Below the pieces are notes generated by a model. That model was not told the origin of the DNA and ran no database searches. It was given only the letters and a program-made list of their open reading frames with translations. A stretch of 64,000 bases of DNA from Ignelater luminosus. Its lineage: Eukaryota > Arthropoda > Insecta > Coleoptera > Elateridae. This document shows positions 27,040 to 39,298 of the stretch, one piece after another. The DNA is taken from positions 7,025 through 71,024 of the forward strand of contig VTPC01091290.1 in NCBI GenBank assembly GCA_011009095.1. Direction: 5' to 3'. How positions within the stretch are numbered: position 1 is the first letter of the stretch; every line of letters begins with the position of its first letter. Position numbers and translations under genes: made by a program.

Positions 27040-27500
27040 AGAATAGTAAACAAAGATAAACAATTCACTTATTTTTAACCGATTTTTCTGGAATAGCTTC
27101 CAAAATGAGTTAATGGTATCTGAGCTGTGAGTTGATATCACAGTTTCATTTTTGTTATAGTAAAACAAACAAAAATTGACCGCTTTCGATATTATTGTTA
27201 CCGGAGAAATTCTTGAGTTAATACTGAAATCTTCCAAAGCCTTGTACAGTCAAGAAAGAACGAAATACTAAGTTTAATTTTGATTGCTACATCATTGATA
27301 ATACATTAGAACAGCAATGGTTCAAGGTGTGATCCCTGTGATACTCCACCTTTTGAATTTTTCTTTTAAAAAGGAGCTATTTGCTATTAATAATAGTATG
27401 ATATAAAAGTTTATAAAAGCCCATTATGGGAAACTTGATCCAATCTAATTTTTAAAATCTGCTTGTACAACCTACTGATAATGTCACTATACAATTTTGT
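27040..27500 (-). mobile_element. Jockey/CR1-type LINE reverse-transcriptase fragment
   Basis: Reading the minus strand downward, LDQVSHNGLL (about 27446-27417) matches the FD.V.H..LL block of non-LTR reverse transcriptases. GGVSQGSHLEPLLF (about 27350-27310) matches their GVPQGSxLGPLLF block and is followed by INDV. The frame 27237-27034 then gives VNFCLFYYNKNETVI, similar to the K...F.R block after the catalytic YADD region. The F/YADD box itself is not recognisable. Stops and shifts occur between blocks. This is a short piece of ORF2 with no endonuclease, 5' end or tail visible. Clade (jockey, CR1 or R1) cannot be resolved. Confidence 0.7.
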
Positions 27501-29169
27501 TTATCTTTAATACTTCTGCTGCGCGTCCTTTAAGAAAACGAGTGAAGTGGATCCGTATCCATTTAAGTTTCCACATCAGGCTTTTTTGTTCAATTGGTAG
27601 TCTGGTAAAGTAATTCTAATGGTTACCATATCAGGAAGAAAATGTTCAATGTTAAAAATATTCCTCTGCTGTTTACTTCTTCAATTTTATCTAAAATGCA
27701 GATGGTTAGTTCTTACAAGAATATAGATACAACCAAATAGGCATACTTATAGTGTAGAGAAAAATTCGTTATAACTATATCTACCAATAGTTCATGTTAC
27801 TGTCTATTTGTAAAAGTAATCAAAGTTTGTTCTTTGCTAACAAACAGGAAGCAGCGCAAGTTATAGATATAGAAAATTCTGAAATAACTCTTTTCACATG
27901 AATTCAATAGTTATCATCAATGAGATACACCTACATATATTATTTTGAAGTGGATATTATTAAACAGCAAAGGAAAAGCCGGCGAAGAGCCTGGAAGCTT
28001 TTCATCAATGGAAAGTATACTTAGTATTCTAATCAGAAAGATTGTATTGCTTGATAGATCAAGAATATCGTAGTTATAGTTACCTGCTACCTGCTATCTT
28101 AATCAAATCATGCAACACGACGACACATTTCTTATACTGATTTAAACATGGTGTTTTTAAGTCACTGAATCTGGAATTCTTACTTACATAGATCTTAGTA
28201 AATAGAAATATGTCATTGGAATAATAAAATGACTAGGGTTACGAAGGAAGGAAGACTGATATGGATGTGTTCGATAAGCAGTTGGAAACTAGATTTTTTT
28301 AGTTTGATAATGTGAAGTTCTCTTACAGAAGTATTAAAATTGATCACTTATCAAATCCAATTATCTATTAATTATGAAGTCTTTGGGAAAAGGCACAAAA
28401 GCTTCCTTCTATCTTTCTGTGAAATTATCGCAAAAGATTTAATAGAAATCTCCAGTATCTCCAATATTGAAAAAGACCAAGCCTAACTAACTACAATGCA
28501 GCACTTCAGACACAAGAGATATGGCAAAACTATTATAGATTAATTTTTCTAAAACTTTATAAATATTTAAATGTTTAATTTAACATGCGAAAAAGGTGAG
28601 AAACTGAAACTTAAAATTTACGAAAAAGCCAGTGAAGTTAGTTAGGAGCTATTGATCGTATTGATGCATAATAATATTCCACAGATTAGAGTTAAAAATA
28701 TTTTTCATCATAACCACTGCTGCAAGACAATGATATTGTTTTTCAACAATTTGAAGAGGTTAGAATTCAAATCAACTGTTTTTCCGTAAAAATTTTTAAA
28801 ATAGACATTTTGTAGTAACTGCACAAAAGATTACGTTTCCTTACATTTTTAATCAGCATACCCATCAAGTGTGGGCTATAACCTTCTAGGAATGCTATAA
28901 AATGTTTCCTTGTTTCGATAAATCTAAAAGGAATTGTGGTTTAGTTTATCTAAATAGTGCCTACCTAATTTCTACGAAACTAAACTGTCGAAAGTAATTA
29001 TATAATATCCTTTAAAAAATAAAATTGGAAGTATTTTAGAAAAAAAATTTGTCAAGAGAGAAAATTGACTGCATATGGTCAGAACTGCCAAAAGTAATAA
29101 AGATGTATATCAATTTATTCCACTTCTTTTCAATAACCAATAAAATTGTGCAAGTCAATGAAGAGAAGT
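27501..29169. other. AT-rich noncoding stretch
   Basis: No feature recognised. It may include unrecognisable upstream parts of the neighbouring LINE fragment. Confidence 0.4.
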
Positions 29170-29420
29170 TACACAAGTTACCCTCGAAATTTAATGTAAT
29201 AAGGTCGTGTCGGATACATAATAATTGTAATAGAATACAAGTGTCGTAAGTAAAATGTGATTAGGGGAAGCCTCCCTCGCATATAACAGACGCAATCTGA
29301 CGGGCTCCGGGCCGTGATATTGTTCAGTAACAATAGCAACACCAACGTTCCGGAACCAAATCTGTGCTCACTTGATGCATGTTCACGCCACTGTACTCTG
29401 GTAATTTACTTTAACACTGA
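29170..29420. promoter_or_regulatory. Candidate enhancer with inverted Sox-type sites
   Basis: A GC-richer island in AT-rich DNA. It contains ATTGTT (29319-29324) and AACAAT (29329-29334), a perfect inverted pair of Sox-type cores with 4-bp spacing, plus a CTCCGGGCCG block just before it. Frames through it do not resemble proteins. SoxE-family dimers are known to use inverted pairs at similar spacing; use here is inference. Confidence 0.33.
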
Positions 29421-30451
29421 TTATTCTTATTATTCACTCGGTTGTGTGCTTTGTTTAAGTTTTATATTTATGAATACACGGCGCCTAGTACGTTTGCATT
29501 TGTATAACTACTTCAAATTATAATTTTGAAAAGGAAATGTTACCGGTTTACTCGTTTTAAGATACCATCGTATAAAATTCAGCTTAATTTTTTTTTCTTT
29601 TCTTTAAGTAGGAATTCAAATTAATGTTTGTTTTACTATAACAAGCACATGAAAAAGGAGATGAACACAAAGTTATTTCTGTAGCTTACTAACTAACCTA
29701 CAGTATAATTTTTTAATTATCAAGTTTAAGTTTCATGTAAATTTTTGTTATACATAATATTTTATATCCGCGCTTTCATAGTAACTAAATAATACGAATA
29801 TTAAATTTCTCATTCATACCGTAGCACGGTATGAGAGTTAAACATCTTTATTATAATAATATGTTTACAAGAGATTCTTCTTTGGCAAGATTTTTATCTA
29901 CTTCTTTAGGAAACTAATACAAATGTACTGCATAAATTATTAAATTAAAACGGAATGGTAATAAATACAGTTTTCTACTTGTTGTTTCAAAAAAAAAGAA
30001 ATACAGTACGGTAAATGCAGATTACTGAGGTGATAGTTCAAGTTAGTGAACGTTGGCTAATATTTTAAATTACATTGTGAAAGAAGCAATGACATGGAGG
30101 CAATATAATGGAAAGACCACCCATGGTCAACGTCTTTTTATATTTTTCCATGAGTTCGATGTTTTTCTTGATCAATCTTATCTAATTTTTCTGAGTCTAT
30201 TGTTTGGTTTCCGAATCATTGACGTTTCTTTACTCTGATAAATATTAAACCTATCCAATTGGGCATACAATATTTCGCGCTACAACCTCCATTCATGAAA
30301 ATTTCATGTGACTGATTGAAGTTGAGAGTTCGACCAGTAGAGAAGAGTGTCATACCAATAACTTCAAGATATATGAACAGTGCAGATTTGCGGTGAAACA
30401 AAGTTTTCCATTTCTCTCAAACTCTTTTCACCACTCTACATTTATTTTTAG
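29421..30451. other. AT-rich noncoding stretch
   Basis: No gene recognised. The last bases (TTTATTTTTAG, ending 30451) look like a splice acceptor immediately before the pogo-like homology, but the N-terminal DNA-binding part of that element was not found upstream. Confidence 0.4.
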
Positions 30452-31655
30452 GCAAAGCGGGCAATAAATGTTTGGCTTCTTGCTTGAAGAGAAAGCCTGA
30501 TATTAGTCCAGAATGTCCAGAAAGATTGTACAAAAAATTTCTTGAGAATTCGCCATTTAACAAACCTAGCAATATATTTAATTGTGATGAAACAGGTTTC
30601 CAATTAAATACAAGGGCTGGTCAAGTTCTTGTGAAAAAAATATTTAAACCTGTTCTTAGCATTACGCATTAGTCTACAAAAGAAAGAAAGAACTATTAAC
30701 GGCTGGCATTCTACAATGCTGAAGATAGATATTTGCCTCTATATTGCATCTTCAAAGCACAAAAAACAGAAAACATGAAAGGTGCAATGAATACCTCCTG
30801 GTCACGCATAAGAATGTCTGTCGGCATACGTTAATTCAGAAATACTTCTCGACTGGTAAAGACCCATTTTCATTAATGTTAAATGGACATCCATTTCCTA
30901 TCATGAATATCTACACTCTTCTATTCGCAGAAGAGCATGAAATACTCCTAATACTTTTCTATTTACCTCCCTACACCATACACTTTCTGCAACCTTTAAA
31001 TAGAAGTTTCTTTAAATCTGTGAAACGGTACCATTAAGATGCATGTATAGGTACTTTATAGAAAAATCAGTTGAATAGGTCACATTTTGAAAGACTGTTG
31101 GGTGATGCACGGGACAGACCTGCCACCGTTCAAAACGCACTGTCAAGCTTCAATCAAAATGCAATTAGGTATTAAACCAGACTCTGAAAGACAACCACTT
31201 AACAACGAGCAGAGTCGCCAGGACCATTTGAGTCCAGATTGCACAGAACAACTTAGTTCTACTCCAGAAAAAGCGTTAAATGTGGTTTCACCCGTGTCTG
31301 TAAACCACTTTTGCGATCAAGAAAGCTCGCCGTCAAGTAGCCGGCTTTCTCTCTTTAGATAAATGAATCACCAAGCAAACAAAAACTAAGAGGCCGAGCA
31401 ATAACAAAGACAGCCGCCTAAAAAGGACGATTGCCTCTTCGTTAGAATCTGAAGAAGTCGTTCTGTATCATTAAGGAGAAAAAGAAAAACGACTTGGTGA
31501 TTTTAAGAATGAGTGCGTTGGATGCGGCAAAGGTTTCTAAAAGAAAAGAAAAAGACAAACGGATTTAATATGCCACAGACAGTGGCTACACGAAGGGTGT
31601 ACAAACTGCATAACCACCATTACGAAAAAAGAAAGTAACATTCTGGTGTTGTGTT
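30452..31655 (+). mobile_element. Degenerate pogo/Tigger/jerky-like transposase
   Basis: Plus-strand blocks follow the DDE_1 transposase order. CLKRKPDISPECPER, then NIFNCDETGFQLNTRAG with the first catalytic Asp (about 30580-30625), then KPVLSITH. Next, in other frames, come YLPLYCIFK, AYVNSEILLDW and SLMLNGHP (about 30875-30900). Then come LPPYTIHFLQPLNRSFFKSVKRYH (ending 31037) and a linker rich in Ser/Pro. The second and third acidic positions read Asn (LNGH for LDGH, LQPLN for LQPLD). The 3' end (about 31510-31625) can be read as C-x2-CG ... CHRQWLHEGCTNC, a PHD/zinc-knuckle-like motif seen at the C-terminus of some insect relatives. The N-terminal helix-turn-helix is missing. Several frame changes and stops make it inactive. 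Confidence 0.82.
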
Positions 31656-34600
31656 TTTCCTACTGAAGGTGACTCTCATCTTACAGATAGTACAGTTGGA
31701 CTATTGCAACAAGAATTTAAATTTCGTTTTGAATCTTACCATGTAATCATATATTTCACATATTGCTTTTATTTTGTAGTATAAGAATTCCAGTATGTTC
31801 TTGTTTGTGAATCTTACGTTGTAAAATAAGGGTTTGTGTTCAGTTTTTCAGAAATTATAGCAAGTATTGAAACAATTACGATAATACTTATAGTGATACT
31901 TTGATTTGCCGCAGTTGGTACTATCAGGTTTTGGCGAATCAATTACTTTTCTTTTGAAATTTATAGCTTCTAAAGTTTTGCAAATCTGGTAAATATATTT
32001 CCACAACAGATGTCTAGCAAAGAAAATTCACAAACCGTTAGGTAACGTTGATTGGTTTCATTAAAGAGCACTTAAAGCTCGATATCTTTGTACAGGTCTT
32101 TTATGATCTCCAATGTCTTGATGGCACAGAAAATATTTTTTCTGATACAAGAAGAGAAACATCAGTTGTTTTATAAAATGCATTGTCAATTGAATGAGCA
32201 AAGTTTTCAAAATATCCACTCTTGATGGATTTCATGGAATCTTTGGCTCATTCATCCATTGAGACTAATATTTCTAAAAGCCTATGAGGAGATGGCAACA
32301 GCTACACACTACTACTATAACTTGGAATGCCTTTGAGCTCAAGCTTTGGAAATAATTTGAAATAATAATTTGACCTACTAACCTTCACTCACCAAGAAAC
32401 AATAATGAATAGATAAACAATTTTGCTGAGAAGGTACTTTCTTGCCATATGATGCATATTTATTTCCTATTTCATTACACTTGTTTATTCTAGTATGGAT
32501 CTTTATTTCGATATCTAAAGGAAATTGCTAGTGTTAATTATATATTAAATATACATAAAAATGACCCATGATTGCTGATTCCACCATCATAAAGATTGTT
32601 TCATATTGATATGGTTAGATACCATCAGTACTCCTTTACGTTGTAAATTCCTTCAGAACGTCAAACCTAAACTGCAAAACTGAATGTTTCCCGAATATCC
32701 AATTTAAACGAGACTGGAATCCGTGTGATTCTAAATGGAGATACTGACCTTTCTCCAGATTCATCTAACTAAACCAAGTTTTTATACAACAGATGTTTGA
32801 AAATATACATCATGGTAAGTTAATTAACGATCTGAAGGTTCTAATGATCAACCAGAAATACTTGAAAGATGTAACAACCCAATGATTCATTTTTAGATCT
32901 GATGACAGTCGTAATAACTATTTTCTCATAACAGGGAAAGTTTTTCAGAAATAAACAACGTGATGATAATAATAGATCTAGCAGCACTAAAAGTTCTGTA
33001 CCAGATCATTTGCATATATGCTAAAAGATCTTGGATTTTATTACTTTATCGGGCGATTACTGGATACACTAAATATTTTCAAGTATCCAATACTTTGATG
33101 CTTTATTAACTACCATTGTGAGATAGATACCCAATCCTTTACAGTTTTTACAATTATGTTCACATTATTTAGATTTACAACATACAAAACAGAGAAAATT
33201 ATATGTGAAACACTTTAGAAATTATTTTTATGCTCCTTAAAACTTGAAACCCAAAATTATTTGAAATCTATAAGATCAGAAAGCATAAACATGGTTATGT
33301 CAAAAAAACGAAACTTGAAGAAAATGTTCATCCGAACTTTAGAAGACAGACTGGGATCTAAGTAAGGAAGACTTGATAAGAGTGAACATGAATATTTATT
33401 GGTCAGCATTTCAAGAGAAACATAAATTAGTCAGTATCACAAACCTACAAGACTATAATCATAAAATGGTTTTCACGAGCAACTTCTAGAGAACTGATAG
33501 ATAAATGGTTTTGAGTGCTAAAACCAAAACGAATTAAAGAAAGCTATGAATGTGAATAAAAGAGAATAAACACCAAATAAACCTGGTTGGTTTCTAGCGT
33601 TTTGTAAAGAAAAATGTCCAATACCTTACAATTTCCAATTTTAGCAAACATCAATTTGATAAAGAAAAGATTGGTATTATGAATAATACTGCAAAGACTA
33701 TTGTAGTTTGTTTCTTGTTTGATTTGCAAAAGTCATTAACTATGGGCTTAAATGCTTCTTAATCGACAATTGACTCTACTTTTAATCTTATTCTTTTCTT
33801 GAGGTAGAGAAATTTGCCCATTGATTTGTAAATTTACAAAAACCAGATACCTTTTCTTTTGGTGGTAAGAAGTTACGATACTTTTCAGGCTTGATTGTTA
33901 CTATTTACCAAGTTACTTTATCTACTTGATTCCTTCATTTACCTCAAGACGCTAATTCAGTATCACTTAGATAATTATAAAGTAAAGCGCTAGAATTCAA
34001 ACTATCTATTAAAATGAAGCTGAATTGAAAGTTAAAGACAGTCCACACCTGTACTATAAAATAATATAGAAGAATTTTTATGTAAAATTTGTTCCAAATG
34101 CATAATTTGACCTTAAAATAGAGCTTGGAGATTTGAGGTTAAAAGTAGCGGTTAATTTATTTAAGATGCTTTTGTTTCTCCTGTTGTAATAAGATTGATT
34201 TTGCTTTAGGTACTTGAAATATATTAATGTGAAATTTCCGTGTTTATCGTTGTTGGTTTGTTACCATTCCGTTTTTTATCCGTCTCTTGGAAATATGGGG
34301 AAAAGTCCGTTAACAAATATATTGTTTTTGCTACAATCTTAAGCAACAATGACCCTAATAGATAAAAAAGCAAAAAGGTATAAAGCGAGTGTTATTTTAT
34401 GTTTAGATTGTTTTTATTGTAGTTGGTCTACCATATAAAATATAAAGAAGAATTATATGAACATAAGTGATTATAAGGTGACATGATGATGAAAAATTGT
34501 GCTTTCTTAAGATTAGCAACTACGTACTCATTTTGTCAGTTTATTCACGTTAAATGTGAGAAAAATAACAAAATAATATGTCGCACCTTAAGATAAATTA

Positions 34601-36448
34601 TACCTAATTAGGAGTTATAAAAATTAATTTAATTTTCTTATTATCTGTTCTTTTGTTTCTTTTAAGATATTTTTTAACAAGTGAATTCGAAGAAAACATC
34701 TAGAAATTTGCAAACCCGTATACAAGGTTATTATGGTCAAATAGCTAAAATCCCAAAGGCTATCTACTTTAATCAATAAACATTTTTATGGTTACATTTT
34801 GTTATTTATAGCGAGTTAAGTACAACTAATTTTTCAAGATTATAAGGTCAGTTTTATTTATTTTTTTAGCAACTAAATAATGTTAGATAATAAAAGAACT
34901 GAAGAATCTCAAAATGGAAATGACTTAAATGATGGAAATTTCGAGGTTATGTTAGAATTCAAACAAAGCTATCATAGATATAAAAAATATTTTGCATTCT
35001 GTGAACATTTTAACAAAGTTATTTTAAAATAATGTTTGACACATATCTAATTTACATTTAAATAAATATTTTCATGTTATTTCATTTAAATAAATACTTC
35101 TTAAATTTTTACAAAAATAATATTTAGACATATACAAATCATTAAAATAGATTTTCTAAATAAACATTTTCTGGGTAAATTCTGAAAAATGTGATTATGC
35201 AAATTACAACATCTTCATCAAGAGAGAGAACTGATTTTATTAAAAAGATTGTTTCCTTATGTTCATATATTTCTAATTAAAATAATTTATTGCCTATGGA
35301 AATAAAAAATTTTGAATTCATTAATTTCATCTGTTGTTGGTTACACATAGTATCAAAATAAATAGAATTTCAAATGGAAATTCTTAATTACATCTTCATA
35401 AAGTATAGTAGGCATAAATCCAATCTTTAATTACTGTTATTAATTCTATTTGTAAAGTTAGTTACCCATAGATATCAGAATCATATGATAATGGAAATAA
35501 GACAATAAACTTAATTTCACATTCTAGGCATTTTGAAATAGGCGTAGGAAAATTTTTAAATACCATCAAACAGTTCCAAATAAACAAAAAGATTGTTATT
35601 AACTGACCATGAAAAATACCGTGCCTGTTCTCAGAAATACAAAACACTAAAATTGTTATTATTGTTTTCAGATTCCTTTTTACAGGAGCTATTAAAATAT
35701 CAATAACTGTATCAAAAACAGTATGTAGCTTAACAATATCTGGGAAAAGAACGGTTTTTAATTTACAGTAGTGACGTACATGGAAACTGATAAAATTAAA
35801 AGAGAGGGTGGAGCTTGAAATTGCAATACGATGTGTACCTTTATATTAATAGTCAATATGAGACTTTACAGTTCATCAATTATACGCATTCATTGCTTTT
35901 AAAGATTAATTGGACATCTTGAAGATTACTATAGATTAGCTAGCTAGTTGCGTTTAATTAAGTTAGGTTAGATTAGACTACCTTAAATTGGGTTAGAGTA
36001 GGCTGAGTGCGGTTAAACTAAAGTGCCATTCAAGTTAAAAAATTTTATTTTGGATGTTTCCGTTTTAATGGTATTTTCCTCAGTAAGAATTCCACTAAAA
36101 AGTTGCCAATGATTTTTATATATATAAATGTTTATCTAAAACAAATGTAAATCCAGTTCATGTTCTTCAGCACAAATGTCAAATAAATAAAAAAAAACTT
36201 ACACGAAAAACTAATATATCTTAAATACAATAAAAAATGTTTATGAATACTGGAATATTTCTATTTATATAAGTAGGTTCGAAATGAGTGAGTAAAGATA
36301 TATGCTAACCACCTATATATTTATGAAAATATATATATAAAAAAAGAAATGTATACACATTCATAATCACGCACTTGATATTTTTATTACGCATAAAAAA
36401 CGCAAAAAATGTGCGCTGTTTAAATAGATCAAGAAGTTTTCAACTTAC
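31656..36448. other. AT-rich noncoding stretch left of T-box exon 2
   Basis: This should be the start of intron 2 of the T-box gene. I looked on the minus strand for the next T-box blocks (RMFPT, KYIV..DIVPVD, RYRYAYH, WLVAGKADPP, FEKVKLTNN) and did not see them. A degenerate TTAGG-like run occurs at about 35959-36015 (separate entry). AT dinucleotide runs occur near 36115 and 36330. Confidence 0.45.
35959..36015. repeat. Degenerate TTAGG/GGTTAGA-like run
   Basis: TTAGGTTAGATTAG followed by GGGTTAGAGTAGG gives several copies of a word close to the ancestral insect telomere unit TTAGG, but with many interruptions. The run is short; it may be a chance low-complexity run. Confidence 0.3.
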
Positions 36449-36785
36449 CTTCCAGATTTTGTAATGATCATTTCCGTTCCCAATTCATGAAATTTATCCC
36501 ATAAATCTTTAGTCTCTAAATGACATTCTATATTAACTAATTCTTCACAATTGCATAGAATCTTTGTTTTCGAAACGGGTCTTTCCGGAACTATGTCCGG
36601 GGAAATTCTATCAGCGTCCGCCGGTTCCGAACCACAATCGGATATAGCAGGAGATTCTCGAAGAATTTTTATTTTGTTCGGTCTTGGTGATGGTTCACCA
36701 TCGGAACAGATTTCTACGTCTACTTCTATATCGTCGTCTTCAAGACCATCTTCGGAACCGGGTGAACTTAACCTCGATAGGCGAT
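36449..36785 (-). CDS. mid/H15: T-box gene (midline/H15/Tbx20 type), coding exon 2
   Basis: Minus-strand exon of 337 bp, preceded by the acceptor TTGTTTCAG and followed by the donor GTAAGT. It encodes residues 61-171 of my model. A Ser/Pro and Asp/Glu-rich linker comes first ([19 protein letters not shown] at about 64-82), then a second Ser/Pro-rich acidic region. The exon ends in [18 protein letters not shown], the first strand region of a T-box DNA-binding domain. The phrase [20 protein letters not shown] is closest to Tbx20 and its fly orthologues midline and H15 among the T-box families I know. It enters with two bases of a split Asp codon matching the single G left by exon 1, and leaves with AG of a split Arg codon, as expected before RMFPT. 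The protein is a nuclear transcription factor acting in heart, nerve cord and segment patterning in flies. Whether it is the mid or the H15 copy cannot be told. Confidence 0.9.
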
Positions 36786-39298
36786 CTGAAACAATTATGA
36801 AATTTCATTGTGGTGATTTCAAGTTTGTAACATGATACTTTGAAAATGCATTGAAAAACTTCTGAAAGGTCTAGTTAGACATTAATGGTGTATACATAAT
36901 CTAACTTCTATTAAAGAAATTTGAGTTGAACAGTTGATTTTATAAACAGGATACTTTTCTTCTCAGTATCTTCGTTTGTTTAAGTTATTGTTCTAAATGT
37001 CTTCACAAAATCGAAATGAATTAAAAATAAACAGGTAAGTATTATTTATCTGGTAGACACAACACGTTGGCATTTCTGTTTTTTTAAAATTTGATGATTT
37101 ATTACTACACATGTATTTTCAGTAATATAAAAGGAGTACCTCATGAAACCAAGTCAGGACCTGTTGTGCTATTAAATTTATGAAACCATAATGCAATGTA
37201 TACTTGATCTTGGTCCAACCTGTAGACTAAAATATCCATTAACAATTTAGTGATATATGACAAATAATAACAGCAACACTGATAATAGTGACAACTGTGA
37301 TTTTAGAAATCACTTATAAAATGTTGTAAGTTGTTTAGTACACTTCGGTAGTGTTTATTGATTTGCTTTTGACATTATTGTAAGCGAATCAGTACACATC
37401 GAGTAAGAAATGTTTAATTAATTGATATCTACCTCATTTCACTTTTTTTCCTATGGTTACTTATGATTCCAAATTAAGTTTTTATGTTGAAATGTTGTTA
37501 TTCAATGTACAATTTAAAAGTTGTTAACGTTGCACATGAAATAAACAAATAAATAATAATCAAATTACGGTTGCACACCTTGTATATCCAATCTTGGCTC
37601 AACAAGCTACCGTTTATATCTAAATTAATCCTTAAGTTAGTCAACTAATACTATACTAGAGAGAAAATATTTATTCTCAGAAGTATCATATTACCATAAG
37701 GCATTTAACCAAAACCAACAACTAACCGAAACAATTATTGCTTCAAGAAAAGAACATAAATAAAAAGGAGTTCTGCATGTTTACATATTAAAATGTTCTT
37801 GCCCAAAACTTATTAATTTATTAAAAAGTCTTTCAATGGTGCTCCTCAAGGAACTTAAATAGGACCGTATCTGTTCATTTCATATACGCAACAATAAGCT
37901 CTGTAGTGACAATTCACAAGAGAACAAGTTAATTTGAAAATTGAAATACATTACATTTATACATTTCTGACTTGTACATAACCAAATTGACAATAAGATA
38001 ATAATAAGAAGCAACACTTTATTGATTATGTTAATAAATTATAAATGTAATTAATCCATTATGAACTATCACCGTACTTCAAATTATTACACTTCAAGAC
38101 TGCTTTACAAAACTCCTGCGGTGTTACAGAAATAAACAAGAAAATTTTTGTGGTTAGAAGACAACCAACACCAACTGTTATTAAATTCTAATGCTCACTT
38201 TGTTTGATAATTTATCAATGTGCAGTCCACTGTCTATTGTTAAAATTAAAAAATGATGACATTAAAAAGCAAATCAACTGTGAAGTTTTTAAAAAATTAT
38301 TTCCTTCTAAAATAGTTTTTAAAAGTTCTTCCATATTTGGTAAATTGTTTCCATTTTGTCAGAATAATAAACAACTTTCCAAAAATGTAAGGGGTCAGGT
38401 AAAAAAAATTAGATAACTGTAGCCTTCTGGGAGGAAAGATAAAATAAAGAATGACATGGTTCAGACACTAAAAAGGGTAATGTGCGAAACAAAATGGCGG
38501 CATTTAAATTTCTTTAGTGCAATTGTTTTGATACTTTGTTTCCTTTATTTTTCATAAAATTATTTTAGCAACACCACCTTGATTAAATTTTCTTATATTT
38601 ACAAGCTGTTTCTATTAGTACTACATAATAATAGAATTATTGTTTAAATGTATTAAAGTACTAAGTACTTCCTAAAGTTTAACATATTTTTGACTTGTGG
38701 CTCACTAGAATAAACTGGATATGTTTATCACAGCCAATTAGTGTCAAATATATTATTTTATAATTTTATTTATTAATAGAAAAAGGTCAGTTTTAACCAA
38801 GAAATGTTTGTTATTGTTTTTGTTAAATTATCCAGAAGCTATCTTTTGGAGATTAAATGAATCCCTTGATCACAAGATGATTATTATTTTCGGAAAATCA
38901 CTATTTCTTAATGACATCTGAGGTTATCATTATTTCTTGTATATGTAAACCAAAAATTCTCATTATTATTAAAATTATAGTTTTGGAAACTAGGTTATGT
39001 CTTACATGTGCCATTGAAGAGAAAACCTTTGATTGAAAAAAAATTTATAATTGTTAGTGGGAAGGTGTAGGTTGTCGTCTGATACAAGTAACTGTATCGG
39101 ATTACACGGAATATTAAAATCCCACAAGTAGGTTATTACCCGGTATTACATAGCAAACATGCTTAAAGCTAATGTGCGCGCATTTAGGCCTAATTATATG
39201 CCAATTACCAATGGTAATTGGTAGCTAATTGATTATTAGCGTGTAATACCATTCAGTAGGAAGCATAAATAGTGATTAACAGCTAAGTATTAACTGAC
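36786..39298 (-). other. mid/H15: Intron 1 of the T-box gene
   Basis: About 2.5 kb between the donor GTCAGT (starting 39298) and the acceptor TTTCAG (ending 36786). It is AT-rich and has no recognised transposon. A cluster of TAAT cores with a palindrome lies at 39190-39245, close to the first exon, and may be regulatory. Confidence 0.75.
39201..39221. promoter_or_regulatory. Palindromic TAATTG/CCAAT cluster in intron 1
   Basis: CCAATTACC and GGTAATTGG form an exact inverted repeat with a 3-bp spacer. Further TAATTA and TAATTG cores lie within 25 bp on either side. Homeodomain dimers can bind such arrays. It sits about 80 bp inside intron 1 of the T-box gene. Function is inferred. Confidence 0.4.

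Noticed and set aside
36551-36835. Plus-strand open frame of 94 codons with Ser-rich translation
   Set aside because: It is antisense to the T-box exon 2, whose minus-strand translation and splice sites explain the sequence far better.
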